The notes below the pieces were generated by a model that saw only the letters and a list, made by a program, of their open reading frames with translations, was not told where the DNA came from and ran no database searches. This document shows positions 1-7,452 of a stretch of DNA of 28,940 nt, in pieces. The stretch is taken from contig DAOWJL010000057.1 of the NCBI GenBank assembly GCA_030640385.1, positions 1 through 28,940 of the forward strand, read 5' to 3'. The translations under genes were made by a program, and so were the position numbers. This stretch comes from Dehalococcoidia bacterium. Its GTDB lineage: Bacteria > Chloroflexota > Dehalococcoidia > Dehalococcoidales > G020351185. Each line of letters opens with the position of its first letter. Within the stretch, counting starts at the first letter, position 1.

Positions 1-277
1 AAAAGAGGGGCGAAGCCCCTCTAAAACACCCCTTAAGGGTGGTGGGTGGGAATAGATAATAAAAGAGATATTGATATTTCCTGACAACCTCACCCCCTGT
101 ATCCCCCTCTCCTTGTAAGGAGAGGGGGAAAGAAGAAAGAGGGGCTTCGCCCCTCTTAAGCACCTCTTTTGCTGCGTATTGGATGGGTAACGTCCTCTTA
201 TGCACCTCTTTAGATAAACGCCCATTCCATCAAGAAGATGAGGGGGGGGCTTTATCCCTCTTTAACACCCCGCTAGG
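1..277. repeat. Repeat-rich intergenic region
   Basis: No credible gene. It holds several short repeats. A GC-rich hairpin (AGAGGGGC, 4-nt loop, GCCCCTCT type) occurs at 4-22 and again at 138-156, with a degenerate copy near 244-265. Each hairpin copy is followed by a related tail of the type CCTCTtAAxCACCyC, and a fourth tail alone lies near 195-210. Between them at 86-144 is one copy of a longer palindromic element that recurs at 19787-19850. The third hairpin lies just downstream of the thermonuclease stop and could slow transcription there, but no T-run follows it. Confidence 0.7.
86..144. repeat. Palindromic intergenic element, copy 1
   Basis: The core is a perfect 12-bp inverted repeat, CCCCCTCTCCTT at 103-114 and its complement at 117-128, with a 2-nt loop. 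The left flank AACCTCACCCCCT leads into it and a purine-rich AAAGAAGAAAGAGGGG flank follows. The same core and both flanks appear, reversed, at 19787-19850 with few changes. This is the pattern of a dispersed non-coding repeat of REP or MITE type; mobility is not shown. Confidence 0.75.
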
Positions 278-1093
278 TTAGTAGCTCATTCGCGAGACCT
301 CTCTGCCTTGGTTATCGTAGAGCACAGCTACATCAGGTTCACTGTTATTCCAAATGGCTTGAGGGTATTCAAAACTGAATCCTCCCCATTCAGGATGATA
401 TTCGTTAGTATAGACTCGGATGCTTTTACCCGGAGCCAAGATATAAGACGGGAAAGTGAATGATGGATAGCCATCTGATATATCCACTAGCACACAGCCA
501 GTTAGCTCCTGTGATTCATCTCCAAAGTTGGCGATTTCCACATATTCATCAGACTCTACATTTGGCACCAGACCATCATAAAAAATGCCGGTAATTTCGA
601 CATTTTCAACTATTATGTGTGGTGGTTTAGATGTGTCCCAAACCCCTATTTTGTCCTGTCTCGCCTCTGCCTCCATTTCCTCAAGATAATCTTGGTATTT
701 AGTATCGGGCTCATAGGTTATAGCCCAGGCAAGCCCTTGCCTTACCAGCTCAGCATTGACGAATATATCATCAACATAAACATAGCGCAGCAGTCTCCCA
801 TATTTGTCAGTCTCAGAGATATCCTTCTCTAAACGAACCGTTTCCCCTTCTACCAATTGTTGGTTATACCTTGTAGCCTCTTGAGCCAAAGCACAATACT
901 CAGGTCGTTTATCATCTAGCTCAGGTGCATCTAGGCCAATATAGCGGATTGTGTATATTGTGCCGGCAATGCTTACCTCAATGGTGTCACCATCAATCAC
1001 CCTAGTGACTAGGATATCGGTAGCAGAGGCACAACCAGCTATTAAAACTAAAAGAAATAAGACCAAGATACTGCTTATAAATTTCGCTCTCAT
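278..1093 (-). CDS. Lipoprotein thermonuclease with C-terminal lamin-tail domain
   Basis: A 271-aa secreted nuclease-like protein. Residues 1-21 form a lipoprotein signal peptide with lipobox LIAGC, so Cys21 is the likely lipidated residue and the protein is anchored outside the membrane. Residues about 28-153 match the staphylococcal nuclease fold: RVIDGDTIEV, RYIGLDAPE (Arg50, Asp55 and Glu58 as the catalytic Arg/Asp/Glu group), DKYGRLLRYVYV (Arg100 as second catalytic Arg) and GLAWA. Residues about 158-271 resemble a lamin-tail domain (EYVEIANFGDE, LTGCVLVD, APGKSIRVYT), often found on extracellular nucleases. The start codon overlaps the rsmG stop by four bases (ATGA), so translation is probably coupled. 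Likely role: nucleic-acid scavenging or degradation at the cell surface. Confidence 0.9.
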   Translation of the reverse strand: MRAKFISSILVLFLLVLIAGCASATDILVTRVIDGDTIEVSIAGTIYTIRYIGLDAPELDDKRPEYCALAQEATRYNQQLVEGETVRLEKDISETDKYGRLLRYVYVDDIFVNAELVRQGLAWAITYEPDTKYQDYLEEMEAEARQDKIGVWDTSKPPHIIVENVEITGIFYDGLVPNVESDEYVEIANFGDESQELTGCVLVDISDGYPSFTFPSYILAPGKSIRVYTNEYHPEWGGFSFEYPQAIWNNSEPDVAVLYDNQGREVSRMSY

Positions 1094-1827
1094 TTTAAAG
1101 ACCCCTTATCCACAATCGGCCTCTTTGACGGCATTCCGGGGCGTCTTGGGTATTGCGTGGGGGTGGGGGATACTTTATCAATTATTACAAGGTAACGGTC
1201 ATCGGCAAGTTCCGTAATCTCAATCTTTTTAACTTCAGGCTGGCCGCCGCCCAGTGTTTCTATTGCCCTGGCTGCCTGGCTCACTTCGTCTTCAATATCA
1301 CCCTTCTTCTGGATGATGACTTTGCCGTTGATAGCACAGAAGGGCAGGGTTAGCTCGGCAAGAGCCGGTAAAAACGCCACGGCACGGGAGAGCACTATAT
1401 CAAACCGCTCGTGATATTGGGCTTGGTGAGCGATATCCTCTGCCCGCCCGGCTAAAACCTCAACATCATCTAGATTCAATTTCTGTGTAAGGTGATGCAA
1501 AAAGGCCACCTTCTTGCCGGTGGCTTCAAGAAGCACCAGTTTGATATCCGGGAAAGCGATTTTAAGGGGCAAGCCGGGGAAGCCGGCCCCGCTGCCGATA
1601 TCAATCAGGCTCAGTTTTTCACTTATTACATGTCGTGTGAAGGCGAGGGTAACGGTAAGGGAATCAAGGAAATGTTTTAGCTGCACCTCTTTAAATTCGG
1701 TTATAGAGGTAAGATTAACCCTCCGGTTCCAGTCCAGTAATTCCCGGTAATAAGTATGGAACTGCTCAATCTGTTGGGATTTGAGTTTCAAGCCCAGCCT
1801 GGCAGCGCCGTCTTTTAAGTATTGCAT
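1090..1827 (-). CDS. rsmG: 16S rRNA (guanine-527-N7)-methyltransferase RsmG
   Basis: A 245-aa SAM-dependent methyltransferase of the GidB/RsmG family, which methylates G527 of 16S rRNA. Family motifs are clear: WNRRVNLTSIT at 33-43, KHFLDSL at 51-57 and the SAM-binding loop DIGSGAGFPG at 76-85. Length is normal for the family. The ATG at 1827 lies only 7 nt downstream of a TGCTATAAT -10 element, and no Shine-Dalgarno precedes it, so the mRNA may be leaderless. It is followed with a four-base overlap by the thermonuclease gene. In many bacteria this gene sits near mnmG or parAB; neither is present here. Confidence 0.95.
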   Translation of the reverse strand: MQYLKDGAARLGLKLKSQQIEQFHTYYRELLDWNRRVNLTSITEFKEVQLKHFLDSLTVTLAFTRHVISEKLSLIDIGSGAGFPGLPLKIAFPDIKLVLLEATGKKVAFLHHLTQKLNLDDVEVLAGRAEDIAHQAQYHERFDIVLSRAVAFLPALAELTLPFCAINGKVIIQKKGDIEDEVSQAARAIETLGGGQPEVKKIEITELADDRYLVIIDKVSPTPTQYPRRPGMPSKRPIVDKGSLK

Positions 1828-1834
1828 TGGTGTT

Positions 1835-1854
1835 ATTATAGCATTGCTATTATA
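1835..1854 (-). promoter_or_regulatory. rsmG promoter, extended -10
   Basis: TGCTATAAT lies at 1843-1835 on the minus strand and a second TATAAT at 1854-1849. No good -35 is seen. From the proximal box the expected transcription start falls at or within a base or two of the rsmG ATG. Confidence 0.6.
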
Positions 1855-1950
1855 GAAGGAAAATCCGGGATGGTGTTGATTTCATCACCGTTCATTGCGG
1901 TGTAACCAGGCAAGCTACCGCCTATCTGAAAAAGAACAGGAGGGTGGCTG

Positions 1951-2007
1951 ATGTTAGCATTATTTAGAAACTATAGTCAAAAACCGCTAGGGGTGCGTGA
2001 AGGCTGA
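1951..2007 (+). CDS. Possible 18-codon leader ORF overlapping the TPP aptamer
   Basis: ATG at 1951 is preceded by AGGAGG at 1938-1943 with 7-nt spacing, one of the best ribosome-binding sites in the window. The reading frame encodes MLALFRNYSQKPLGVREG and stops with the TGA that lies inside the conserved GGCTGAGA of the TPP aptamer. A ribosome finishing this ORF would cover the 5' half of the aptamer. It could be a regulatory leader peptide, a remnant of a lost gene, or chance. The peptide resembles nothing I know. Confidence 0.35.
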   Translation: MLALFRNYSQKPLGVREG

Positions 2008-2072
2008 GAGGTTTTTAGGACCGACCCTGATGACCTGATCTCGTTAATGCGAGCGTAGGAAATATGAGCGGC
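1983..2072 (+). promoter_or_regulatory. TPP (thi-box) riboswitch aptamer
   Basis: The conserved TPP aptamer core is present in order: GGGGTGC near 1990, GGCTGAGA near 2002, ACCCTGATGACCTGATCT near 2024-2041, then TAATGCGAGCGTAGGAAA. P1 pairs CCGCT (1984-1988) with AGCGG (2067-2071), P2 pairs GGGT with ACCC, and P4 pairs CTCG with CGAG around TTAATG. The aptamer binds thiamine pyrophosphate. TAGGACC (2016-2022) can pair with GGTCCTA (2074-2080) just 3' of P1, which could act as an alternative switch helix. No thiamine synthesis or transport gene follows on the plus strand; the next plus-strand gene starts about 640 nt away, with an opposite-strand gene between. Confidence 0.88.
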
Positions 2073-2178
2073 TGGTCCTATCAATATCATTAGTCCCTCT
2101 TAAGGAAAATAAGCCTGTCTTTACCCCTGTCTCATGGGATAACGAATATAGTGCTCTTTATTGTAGCTCTATTCTTTT

Positions 2179-2427
2179 TTAAGAGAGTATCTGAACTATC
2201 TGCAGAATTGTTATCACGGCAAAGGTCATAAGTAGAGGAACTATACCTATACTGAGAAACCTTGAGATACGCAAGGTTGTTCCGGTTCCCTTGGCAGCCA
2301 CAAGCTCTTTGGTTGACAGAAAGAAGATGAGCAGAATGGTTGCCGCTATACTGAGTGTGGCCGTAAGTCCCATAGCCGCTATTGCCGTTACTGTAGTAAC
2401 CGTAGTTGTTGATACCGTAGTAACCAT
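2179..2427 (-). CDS. Small two-helix membrane protein, unknown function
   Basis: An 82-aa protein with two likely membrane helices, about residues 18-37 and 58-80, joined by a short polar loop (STKELVAAKGTGTTLRISR). The N-terminus is a run rich in Val and Thr (MVTTVSTTTVTTVTAI). AGGAG lies 6 nt upstream of the ATG, which supports translation, whereas the overlapping plus-strand frame has no such site. It lies between the TPP aptamer and the acyl-CoA ligase on the opposite strand, so a riboswitch transcript that reads through would be antisense to it. I do not recognise the family and assign no function. Confidence 0.65.
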   Translation of the reverse strand: MVTTVSTTTVTTVTAIAAMGLTATLSIAATILLIFFLSTKELVAAKGTGTTLRISRFLSIGIVPLLMTFAVITILQIVQILS

Positions 2428-2712
2428 TCTATTCTCCTATCAACTGCTAAAGATTCTAGCATATGAAATTACCTTTGTTAAGCCCCAAACCTGCTAATTT
2501 GGACTATATTAGCAAAAAATAATACCTTTGTCAATACTATTCAGTACTATAATACCAGTAAATGATTAAAAAAAAGACATAAATAGTACTATTGTCTATC
2601 ATTTTGTAAAATACTTAATCTCTTACCTGTACTATTGCCATGGATAAAAAAAGCTGGGTTTTCATTATTTGGCATTCGGTATAAAATCTGATAGACTGGT
2701 TTTTATTCTTTA
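2428..2712. promoter_or_regulatory. AT-rich divergent control region with repeated GTACTAT motifs
   Basis: This 285-nt spacer separates the small membrane gene (minus) from the acyl-CoA ligase (plus). It is AT-rich and holds repeats of a TACTATT motif at 2536-2542, 2587-2593 and 2630-2636, with AGTACTAT at 2543-2550. One copy forms a perfect 12-bp palindrome AATAGTACTATT at 2582-2593. These could be sites for a regulator of the fatty-acid genes downstream. A candidate promoter is listed separately. Confidence 0.4.
2669..2697 (+). promoter_or_regulatory. Candidate promoter of the acyl-CoA ligase operon
   Basis: TTGGCA at 2669-2674 and TAGACT at 2692-2697 are separated by 17 bp. Transcription would begin near 2704, giving a leader of about 9 nt to the ATG at 2713 or 24 nt to the ATG at 2728. 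Confidence 0.45.
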
Positions 2713-4293
2713 ATGAGAGAGCGGAGAATGGCAAACCTGAAAACAATGCTTGAGGATGTGGTAAGGCGGCATGGAGAGAAGACGGCGATCGTTTCGGGTG
2801 ATTCCAGAATGTCTTACACTAATCTGGAGGAGTCTTCAAACAGGATAGCCGGTAGCCTGCTGGAGCTGGGAGTGGGGAAGGGTGACAGAGTGGCTATATT
2901 GCTAAACAATAGTCCGCAGTTTGCTTGCATATTTTTTGGTATAGTTAAAATAGGCGCCGTTGCTGTTCCACTGGACACCAAGTATAAGACCAAAGAGCTT
3001 AATTGCCTGCTGGAGCACTGCCAGCCGAGGGTTTTATTCACCGAAAGTCCATACCTTGAGGCGGCAACCCCGCTTATAACGGGATTGAAATATATTGAGT
3101 ATGTTATTAGCCTGAGTGCCGCCGGCAGTAACAGGCAAATCCTGAGTTATGAAGAGATTATGACAAAGGGCTTGACGCAGGGTACGGAGGTAGATATCAG
3201 GCCTGAGGATGAAGCCTGCATCATGTATACTTCCGGGCCGGCCCTCACTCCGAAGGGAGCCGTGCTATCGCACGTGAACCTGGTCAGAGCGGTGACGATA
3301 TCGGCTGATGGTTTTCATCAGAGCGACAGGGATGTAGCCGTACTCTTCGCCCTGTCGATGCACCATATTGTTGGTCTTATAATTATATTACTGACATCGA
3401 TTTGCAGAGGTAGCACAGTAGTAATCCTGCCCGGTCTATCTATCAGTGGGTTTATGGCGGTTATCGAGAAAGAAAGGGCTACAATATTCATTAGTGTGCC
3501 CTTTATCCATGCGTTGATAGTTAAAAAGGCTAGAGAGGAAGGCGTAGTAAATAATCTAAACTCACTGCGTATCTGTGGTAGCATCGGAGCGCCGTTATCG
3601 CAGAAGCTTGCAAAGCAGTTTGAGAAATACCTTGGCTTCAGGCTTATAAATTTCTACGGATTAACCGAGAGTACGGCTCATGTTACCTGCCAATCACTTA
3701 ACGGTAGTGGCAAACCCGGCTCGGTGGGCAGGGCTCTGCCAGGATGGGAGGTTAAGATAGTGGATGACAATAACCGGGAACTACCTGCCAACCAGGGCGG
3801 TGAGATAATTGTTAGAGGGCCTATTATGAGCAGTTACTATAAAAGCCCTCGTGATACGGCCGGGATGATAAAACATGGCTGGCTCTATACCAGCGATATC
3901 GGCAGGGTGGATGAGGACGGCCGCCTTTTCTTAACAGGTCTTAAAAAGGATATGATTATCGCTAAAGGACAGAATATATATCCATCCGATATTGAAACCG
4001 TGCTTCTTGACCACCCGGAAGTAACCGATGCAGCGGTAACCGGCATCCCGGATGAAGTGCGTGGTGAGGTGGTTGGGGCGGCTGTTGTATTAAGGGCAGG
4101 CGGAATGGCTACAGAGCAGGAAATTAAAAGATTCTGCCTTGAGCGCCTGGCTAATTATAAGGTACCCAAACAGGTAATATTTTTGGATTCCTTACCCAGA
4201 GCTGATGATGGCAAGACCAACAAGCAGGTTGTTAAGAAGCATCTGCTGAAAACATATGCGGCTGGTAAAACAGAGGGTAAGGTTGAATCTTAG
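2713..4293 (+). CDS. AMP-forming acyl-CoA synthetase family protein (divergent P-loop)
   Basis: A 526-aa ANL-superfamily adenylating enzyme, probably activating a fatty or other carboxylic acid to its CoA thioester. Visible motifs: A3 region YTSGPALTPKGA at 172-183, A5 YGLTES at 315-320, A7 LYTSD at 391-395, A8 GLKKDMI and GQNIYPSDIE at 409-428, and A10 with the likely catalytic Lys501 in DGKTNK. The usual A3 sequence is TSGTTGxPKG; here the TTG triplet is PAL, so phosphate binding may be altered. Two starts compete: ATG at 2713 (no Shine-Dalgarno) and ATG at 2728 with GAGAG about 7 nt upstream, which I slightly prefer. It leads a plus-strand run with degV and other genes. The substrate cannot be read from sequence. 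Confidence 0.88.
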   Translation: MRERRMANLKTMLEDVVRRHGEKTAIVSGDSRMSYTNLEESSNRIAGSLLELGVGKGDRVAILLNNSPQFACIFFGIVKIGAVAVPLDTKYKTKELNCLLEHCQPRVLFTESPYLEAATPLITGLKYIEYVISLSAAGSNRQILSYEEIMTKGLTQGTEVDIRPEDEACIMYTSGPALTPKGAVLSHVNLVRAVTISADGFHQSDRDVAVLFALSMHHIVGLIIILLTSICRGSTVVILPGLSISGFMAVIEKERATIFISVPFIHALIVKKAREEGVVNNLNSLRICGSIGAPLSQKLAKQFEKYLGFRLINFYGLTESTAHVTCQSLNGSGKPGSVGRALPGWEVKIVDDNNRELPANQGGEIIVRGPIMSSYYKSPRDTAGMIKHGWLYTSDIGRVDEDGRLFLTGLKKDMIIAKGQNIYPSDIETVLLDHPEVTDAAVTGIPDEVRGEVVGAAVVLRAGGMATEQEIKRFCLERLANYKVPKQVIFLDSLPRADDGKTNKQVVKKHLLKTYAAGKTEGKVES

Positions 4294-4348
4294 AAATAAG
4301 AACTGGCGGTAAAGATATTACTTACTGCTTGAAACGGAGCCCGGATTA

Positions 4349-5212
4349 ATGGTAAATAATGTAGCTATTGTCACCGATACCACTGCCTGTATTCCACGGG
4401 AAAAGGTGGAGCAGTATAACATTGAATTGGTTCCGATAGACCTTATCTTTGGCGATAAGGTCTATCGGGATGGTGTTGATATAACCCCTGCCCGGTTTTA
4501 CAGTCTGCTTCAGCAGGTTGATAAGCTACCGACGACCTCAGGTTCCCTGCCCGCTCCCTACCTTGAAGCATTTCGTCGTGCCAGCCTCAGAGCGGATAGT
4601 ATTGTTTGTATCACAGAGTCGTCCAGGTTCAGCGGTATGTTTAATTCGGCGCTGCTGGCTATGGAGATGGCGAAGGAAGAATTACCAGACATTAATATAG
4701 AGTTGATAGAGTGCACCACTGCCGCTGCCGGTCAGGGTTTGGTGACGCTGGCAGCCGCCAGGGCGGCAGCAGCGGCTAAAAGCCTGGCTGAAGTGGTTGA
4801 TACTGTCCGGGAATTGATGCCCCGGGTATATCTTTTCGCTTCGCTGGATACCCTCAAATACCTGGTTAAGGGTGGGCGCGTGCCTCAAGCGGCGGCTCTT
4901 GTTAATTCGCTGTTAAACATAAAACCCGTATTTTCGGTTAATGGCGGTGAAGCCCATACCCTGGCGCTTCCCAGGAGCACCGATAGTGCAATGAGGCGTA
5001 TTCTGAAGCTGATGAAGAATAAGATAGGTAAAGGGCAGTCGATTCATGTAGCGGTAATGCACGCCAATGTTATCGAGTGGGCAAGACTACTTAAGGAACA
5101 GGTTTCTTCCCGGTTTAACTGTGCCGAGATATTTATTACCGAATTTACCCCGGTGATGGGTGTTCACACCGGACCGGGAGTAATCGGAGTTGCTTTTTAT
5201 GTCGCAGCTTAA
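4349..5212 (+). CDS. DegV family fatty-acid-binding protein
   Basis: A 287-aa DegV/FakB-like protein, a family that binds a single fatty acid and, in FakA/FakB systems, presents it for phosphorylation. Family features in order: VAIVTDTTACIP at 5-16, PTTSGSLP at 61-68 (position of the TSQPS-type loop), ITESSRFSGMFNSA at 88-101, a GGRVPQ segment, LLNIKPVF, and the C-terminal HTGPGVIG. GGAG at 4336-4339 lies 9 nt before the ATG. It follows the acyl-CoA ligase by 55 nt, which fits a shared role in handling exogenous fatty acids. No FakA (DAK-type) kinase is present in the window. Confidence 0.92.
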   Translation: MVNNVAIVTDTTACIPREKVEQYNIELVPIDLIFGDKVYRDGVDITPARFYSLLQQVDKLPTTSGSLPAPYLEAFRRASLRADSIVCITESSRFSGMFNSALLAMEMAKEELPDINIELIECTTAAAGQGLVTLAAARAAAAAKSLAEVVDTVRELMPRVYLFASLDTLKYLVKGGRVPQAAALVNSLLNIKPVFSVNGGEAHTLALPRSTDSAMRRILKLMKNKIGKGQSIHVAVMHANVIEWARLLKEQVSSRFNCAEIFITEFTPVMGVHTGPGVIGVAFYVAA

Positions 5213-5263
5213 AATCCCGGGCCGGATTACTGGCAACTTCTATCAAATTACGTTATTTGTCTG

Positions 5264-5881
5264 GTGAAACAGGGTAAAATATTTTATAATCAGGTTGTGG
5301 AAAGGTCCCAGCTTGTCTCAGATGCAGATAGACTTACCGAAAGCCTGAGCGAACTTCCCCTGCCGGTGGCTAAGCCGGTGCTTATTGTAGTTAGTGGCTT
5401 ACCCGGCGCGGGAAAGTCTTTTTTCTGCCGGCGACTGGTTGAAAGGTTATCGGCTATAATTCTGGAAAGCGATGTTCTGCGACGGATGCTCTTTCCGCAA
5501 CCGGACTACAGTCAAACCGAAAGCATGCGCCTTTTCAAAGCCATTCGCCTGCTTGCGGAGAGGCTTTTGAGGAGAGGCTTTTGTATTATCATGGATGCCA
5601 CCAATCTTTCGGAGCGCTACCGTGAGTATTTTTATAGCATTGCCGAACGTTTGGATGTAAAATTGATTGTCGTAAGTGTAGAGGCGCCACCGTCACTGGT
5701 GAAGGAAAGGCTGGCAGCCAGGTTGGGGAATCTGAAGGAAAGGTCGGAAGCTGACTGGGAAGTATATATGAAAATGAAGCCATCGGTTGAGAAAATAACC
5801 AGGAAACACTATGTTGTCGATACATCACGTGATATAACCCCTGTTATTGATAGGGTTATGAGAGAAATAGGTCGTAGATAA
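5264..5881 (+). CDS. P-loop kinase-like ATPase (AAA_33 / zeta-toxin-like fold)
   Basis: A 205-aa predicted nucleotide-binding protein. The Walker A motif GLPGAGKS is at residues 45-52, preceded by a hydrophobic strand (PVLIVVS). A second strand, FCIIMDATNLSERYR, gives the acidic residue typical of small-molecule or polynucleotide kinases of the AAA_33 group. ESDVLRRMLFP resembles the substrate-side segment of these kinases. The start is a GTG without a strong Shine-Dalgarno, so the first 30 or so residues are less certain. It lies between degV and the aminopeptidase. The substrate is unknown; a DegV-linked role is only suggested by position. Confidence 0.75.
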   Translation: MKQGKIFYNQVVERSQLVSDADRLTESLSELPLPVAKPVLIVVSGLPGAGKSFFCRRLVERLSAIILESDVLRRMLFPQPDYSQTESMRLFKAIRLLAERLLRRGFCIIMDATNLSERYREYFYSIAERLDVKLIVVSVEAPPSLVKERLAARLGNLKERSEADWEVYMKMKPSVEKITRKHYVVDTSRDITPVIDRVMREIGRR

Positions 5882-5905
5882 AAACACAGATGAAAGGAGG
5901 CTGAA

Positions 5906-7411
5906 GTGGATATTGGCATTATGGCTGGCGGTATCACCCGGCGAAAATCCGGCGCTATCATAGTGGGCTTTTTTGAAGGAATGAAGAGCCTTGGTGGCGA
6001 CATTGCCACTATAGATAAGGCTCTTGAAGGTGCCGTTTCCAGGCTTGTCGATAGGGGCGAGGTAAAAGGCAAGCTGGATGAGGTTAATGTAATTCATAGC
6101 CTGGGCAGGCTTGCCGCCGACCGTGTGGTTATTATGGGATTAGGCAAGAAAGAAGGGCTTACCCTTGATAGAATTCGGGGTGCAATCGCCGAGACCTGCC
6201 GTCAGTTAAGAAAACAAAGAGTGGACGATATAACTACCGTTGCTCACGGTGTTGGAGTTGATAATATTACCCCGGAAAACTCTGCTCAGGTGATAACCGA
6301 GGGTGCTCTGCTTGGTTTGTATTCCTTCCGCAGGCATAAAACCAAAGAGGATGAACATATTGAGGTTAAAAAGCTGACTATAGTATGCAGCAAGGAGGAT
6401 GATATTCGTCTTTTGGAGAAGGGTAGTGGTAAGGGAAGGATTCTAGCCGAAACGGCCAACCTCGCCCGCGATATGGTCAATGAACCGGCAAATTATATGA
6501 CTCCCGGCGATATGGCTGAAATGGCAGGCAGGGTAGCAAAAGATAATAAGCTTGGCTTTACTGTTCTTGATGAGAAGGAGATGCAAAAGCTGGGTATGGG
6601 GGCGCTGCTGGGGGTAGCCCAGGGCAGCTGCCAGCCGCCGAAGCTTATTATCATTGAATATAAAGGCAAAAACGCCGATGAGATTGACCTGGCGCTGGTA
6701 GGTAAGGGTGTTACCTTTGATTCGGGGGGCATTTCTATAAAACCATCAAGCAAGATGGATGAAATGAAGACGGATATGGCTGGCGGAGCGGCTGTTATAG
6801 CAGCTATTTCGGCTATTGCCCGGCTGAAACCGGAAATTAATGTTACGGCAATAGTGCCGGCGGTGGAGAACCTGCCGGGCGGCAGTGCCCTTAAGCCGGG
6901 TGATATCCTGACGGCTATGACTGGCAAGACGGTTGAAATAATATCAACCGATGCCGAGGGCAGGCTTATCCTGGCCGATGCCCTTGGGTATGCCAGCAGG
7001 TTAAAGGTAAAGCGTATTGTTGATGTGGCGACACTTACCGGTGCCTGCCAGGTGGCTCTGGGCAGTATCTGTACCGGTGTTTTCGGCAACAACCAGGAGC
7101 TGGTGGATAAGATTATCGCTGCCGGAGATGAGACGGGAGAACCTATGTGGCAGATGCCGATGTATGATGAGTATAAAGAACAGAACAAGAGCGATATAGC
7201 CGATATAAAAAATGCCGGCAAGGGAGGCGCCGGTGCTATAACCGCTGCTCAATTTCTGGCTGAGTTTGCCGGTGATACACCGTGGGTGCACCTTGATATT
7301 GCCGGCACCAGCTTCGGAGATAAGGAGCGCAAATACTATATAAAAGGGGCTACCGGGGTGCCGGTGCGCACGCTTGTTAGCCTGGTGATGGCTATTTCTG
7401 GGCAGAAATAG
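5906..7411 (+). CDS. pepA: Leucyl/cytosol aminopeptidase (M17 family)
   Basis: A 501-aa M17 metallo-aminopeptidase, a cytosolic enzyme that removes N-terminal residues from peptides using two metal ions. The catalytic C-terminal domain has the expected motifs: VGKGVTFDSGG near 266-276 (metal-binding Lys and Asp), DMAGGAAV near 290-297, and TDAEGRL near 349-355 with metal ligands Asp and Glu and the catalytic Arg. Start is GTG at 5906 with AAAGGAGG ideally placed 6 nt upstream. Length is normal. The N-terminal 170 residues are the more variable M17 domain. It follows the P-loop kinase by 24 nt and precedes the ArsA-like ATPase by 41 nt. Confidence 0.95.
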   Translation: MDIGIMAGGITRRKSGAIIVGFFEGMKSLGGDIATIDKALEGAVSRLVDRGEVKGKLDEVNVIHSLGRLAADRVVIMGLGKKEGLTLDRIRGAIAETCRQLRKQRVDDITTVAHGVGVDNITPENSAQVITEGALLGLYSFRRHKTKEDEHIEVKKLTIVCSKEDDIRLLEKGSGKGRILAETANLARDMVNEPANYMTPGDMAEMAGRVAKDNKLGFTVLDEKEMQKLGMGALLGVAQGSCQPPKLIIIEYKGKNADEIDLALVGKGVTFDSGGISIKPSSKMDEMKTDMAGGAAVIAAISAIARLKPEINVTAIVPAVENLPGGSALKPGDILTAMTGKTVEIISTDAEGRLILADALGYASRLKVKRIVDVATLTGACQVALGSICTGVFGNNQELVDKIIAAGDETGEPMWQMPMYDEYKEQNKSDIADIKNAGKGGAGAITAAQFLAEFAGDTPWVHLDIAGTSFGDKERKYYIKGATGVPVRTLVSLVMAISGQK

Positions 7412-7452
7412 CCATAAGATTTTTATCAGGAGGCATTGAACAGGAGACTGAA

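Noticed and set aside
1..277. CRISPR array
   Set aside because: Repeats are few, unequal in length and unevenly spaced, with no regular unique spacers and no cas genes.
2291..2497. Plus-strand 68-codon frame downstream of the TPP aptamer, as a possible riboswitch target
   Set aside because: It starts with TTG without a Shine-Dalgarno and mirrors the hydrophobic 82-aa minus gene, which has a good ribosome-binding site.
6493..7221. Long open frame (242 codons) antisense to the aminopeptidase gene
   Set aside because: It lies wholly inside a clear pepA gene, its translation is low-complexity Ser/Ile/Pro-rich, and it has no ribosome-binding site.
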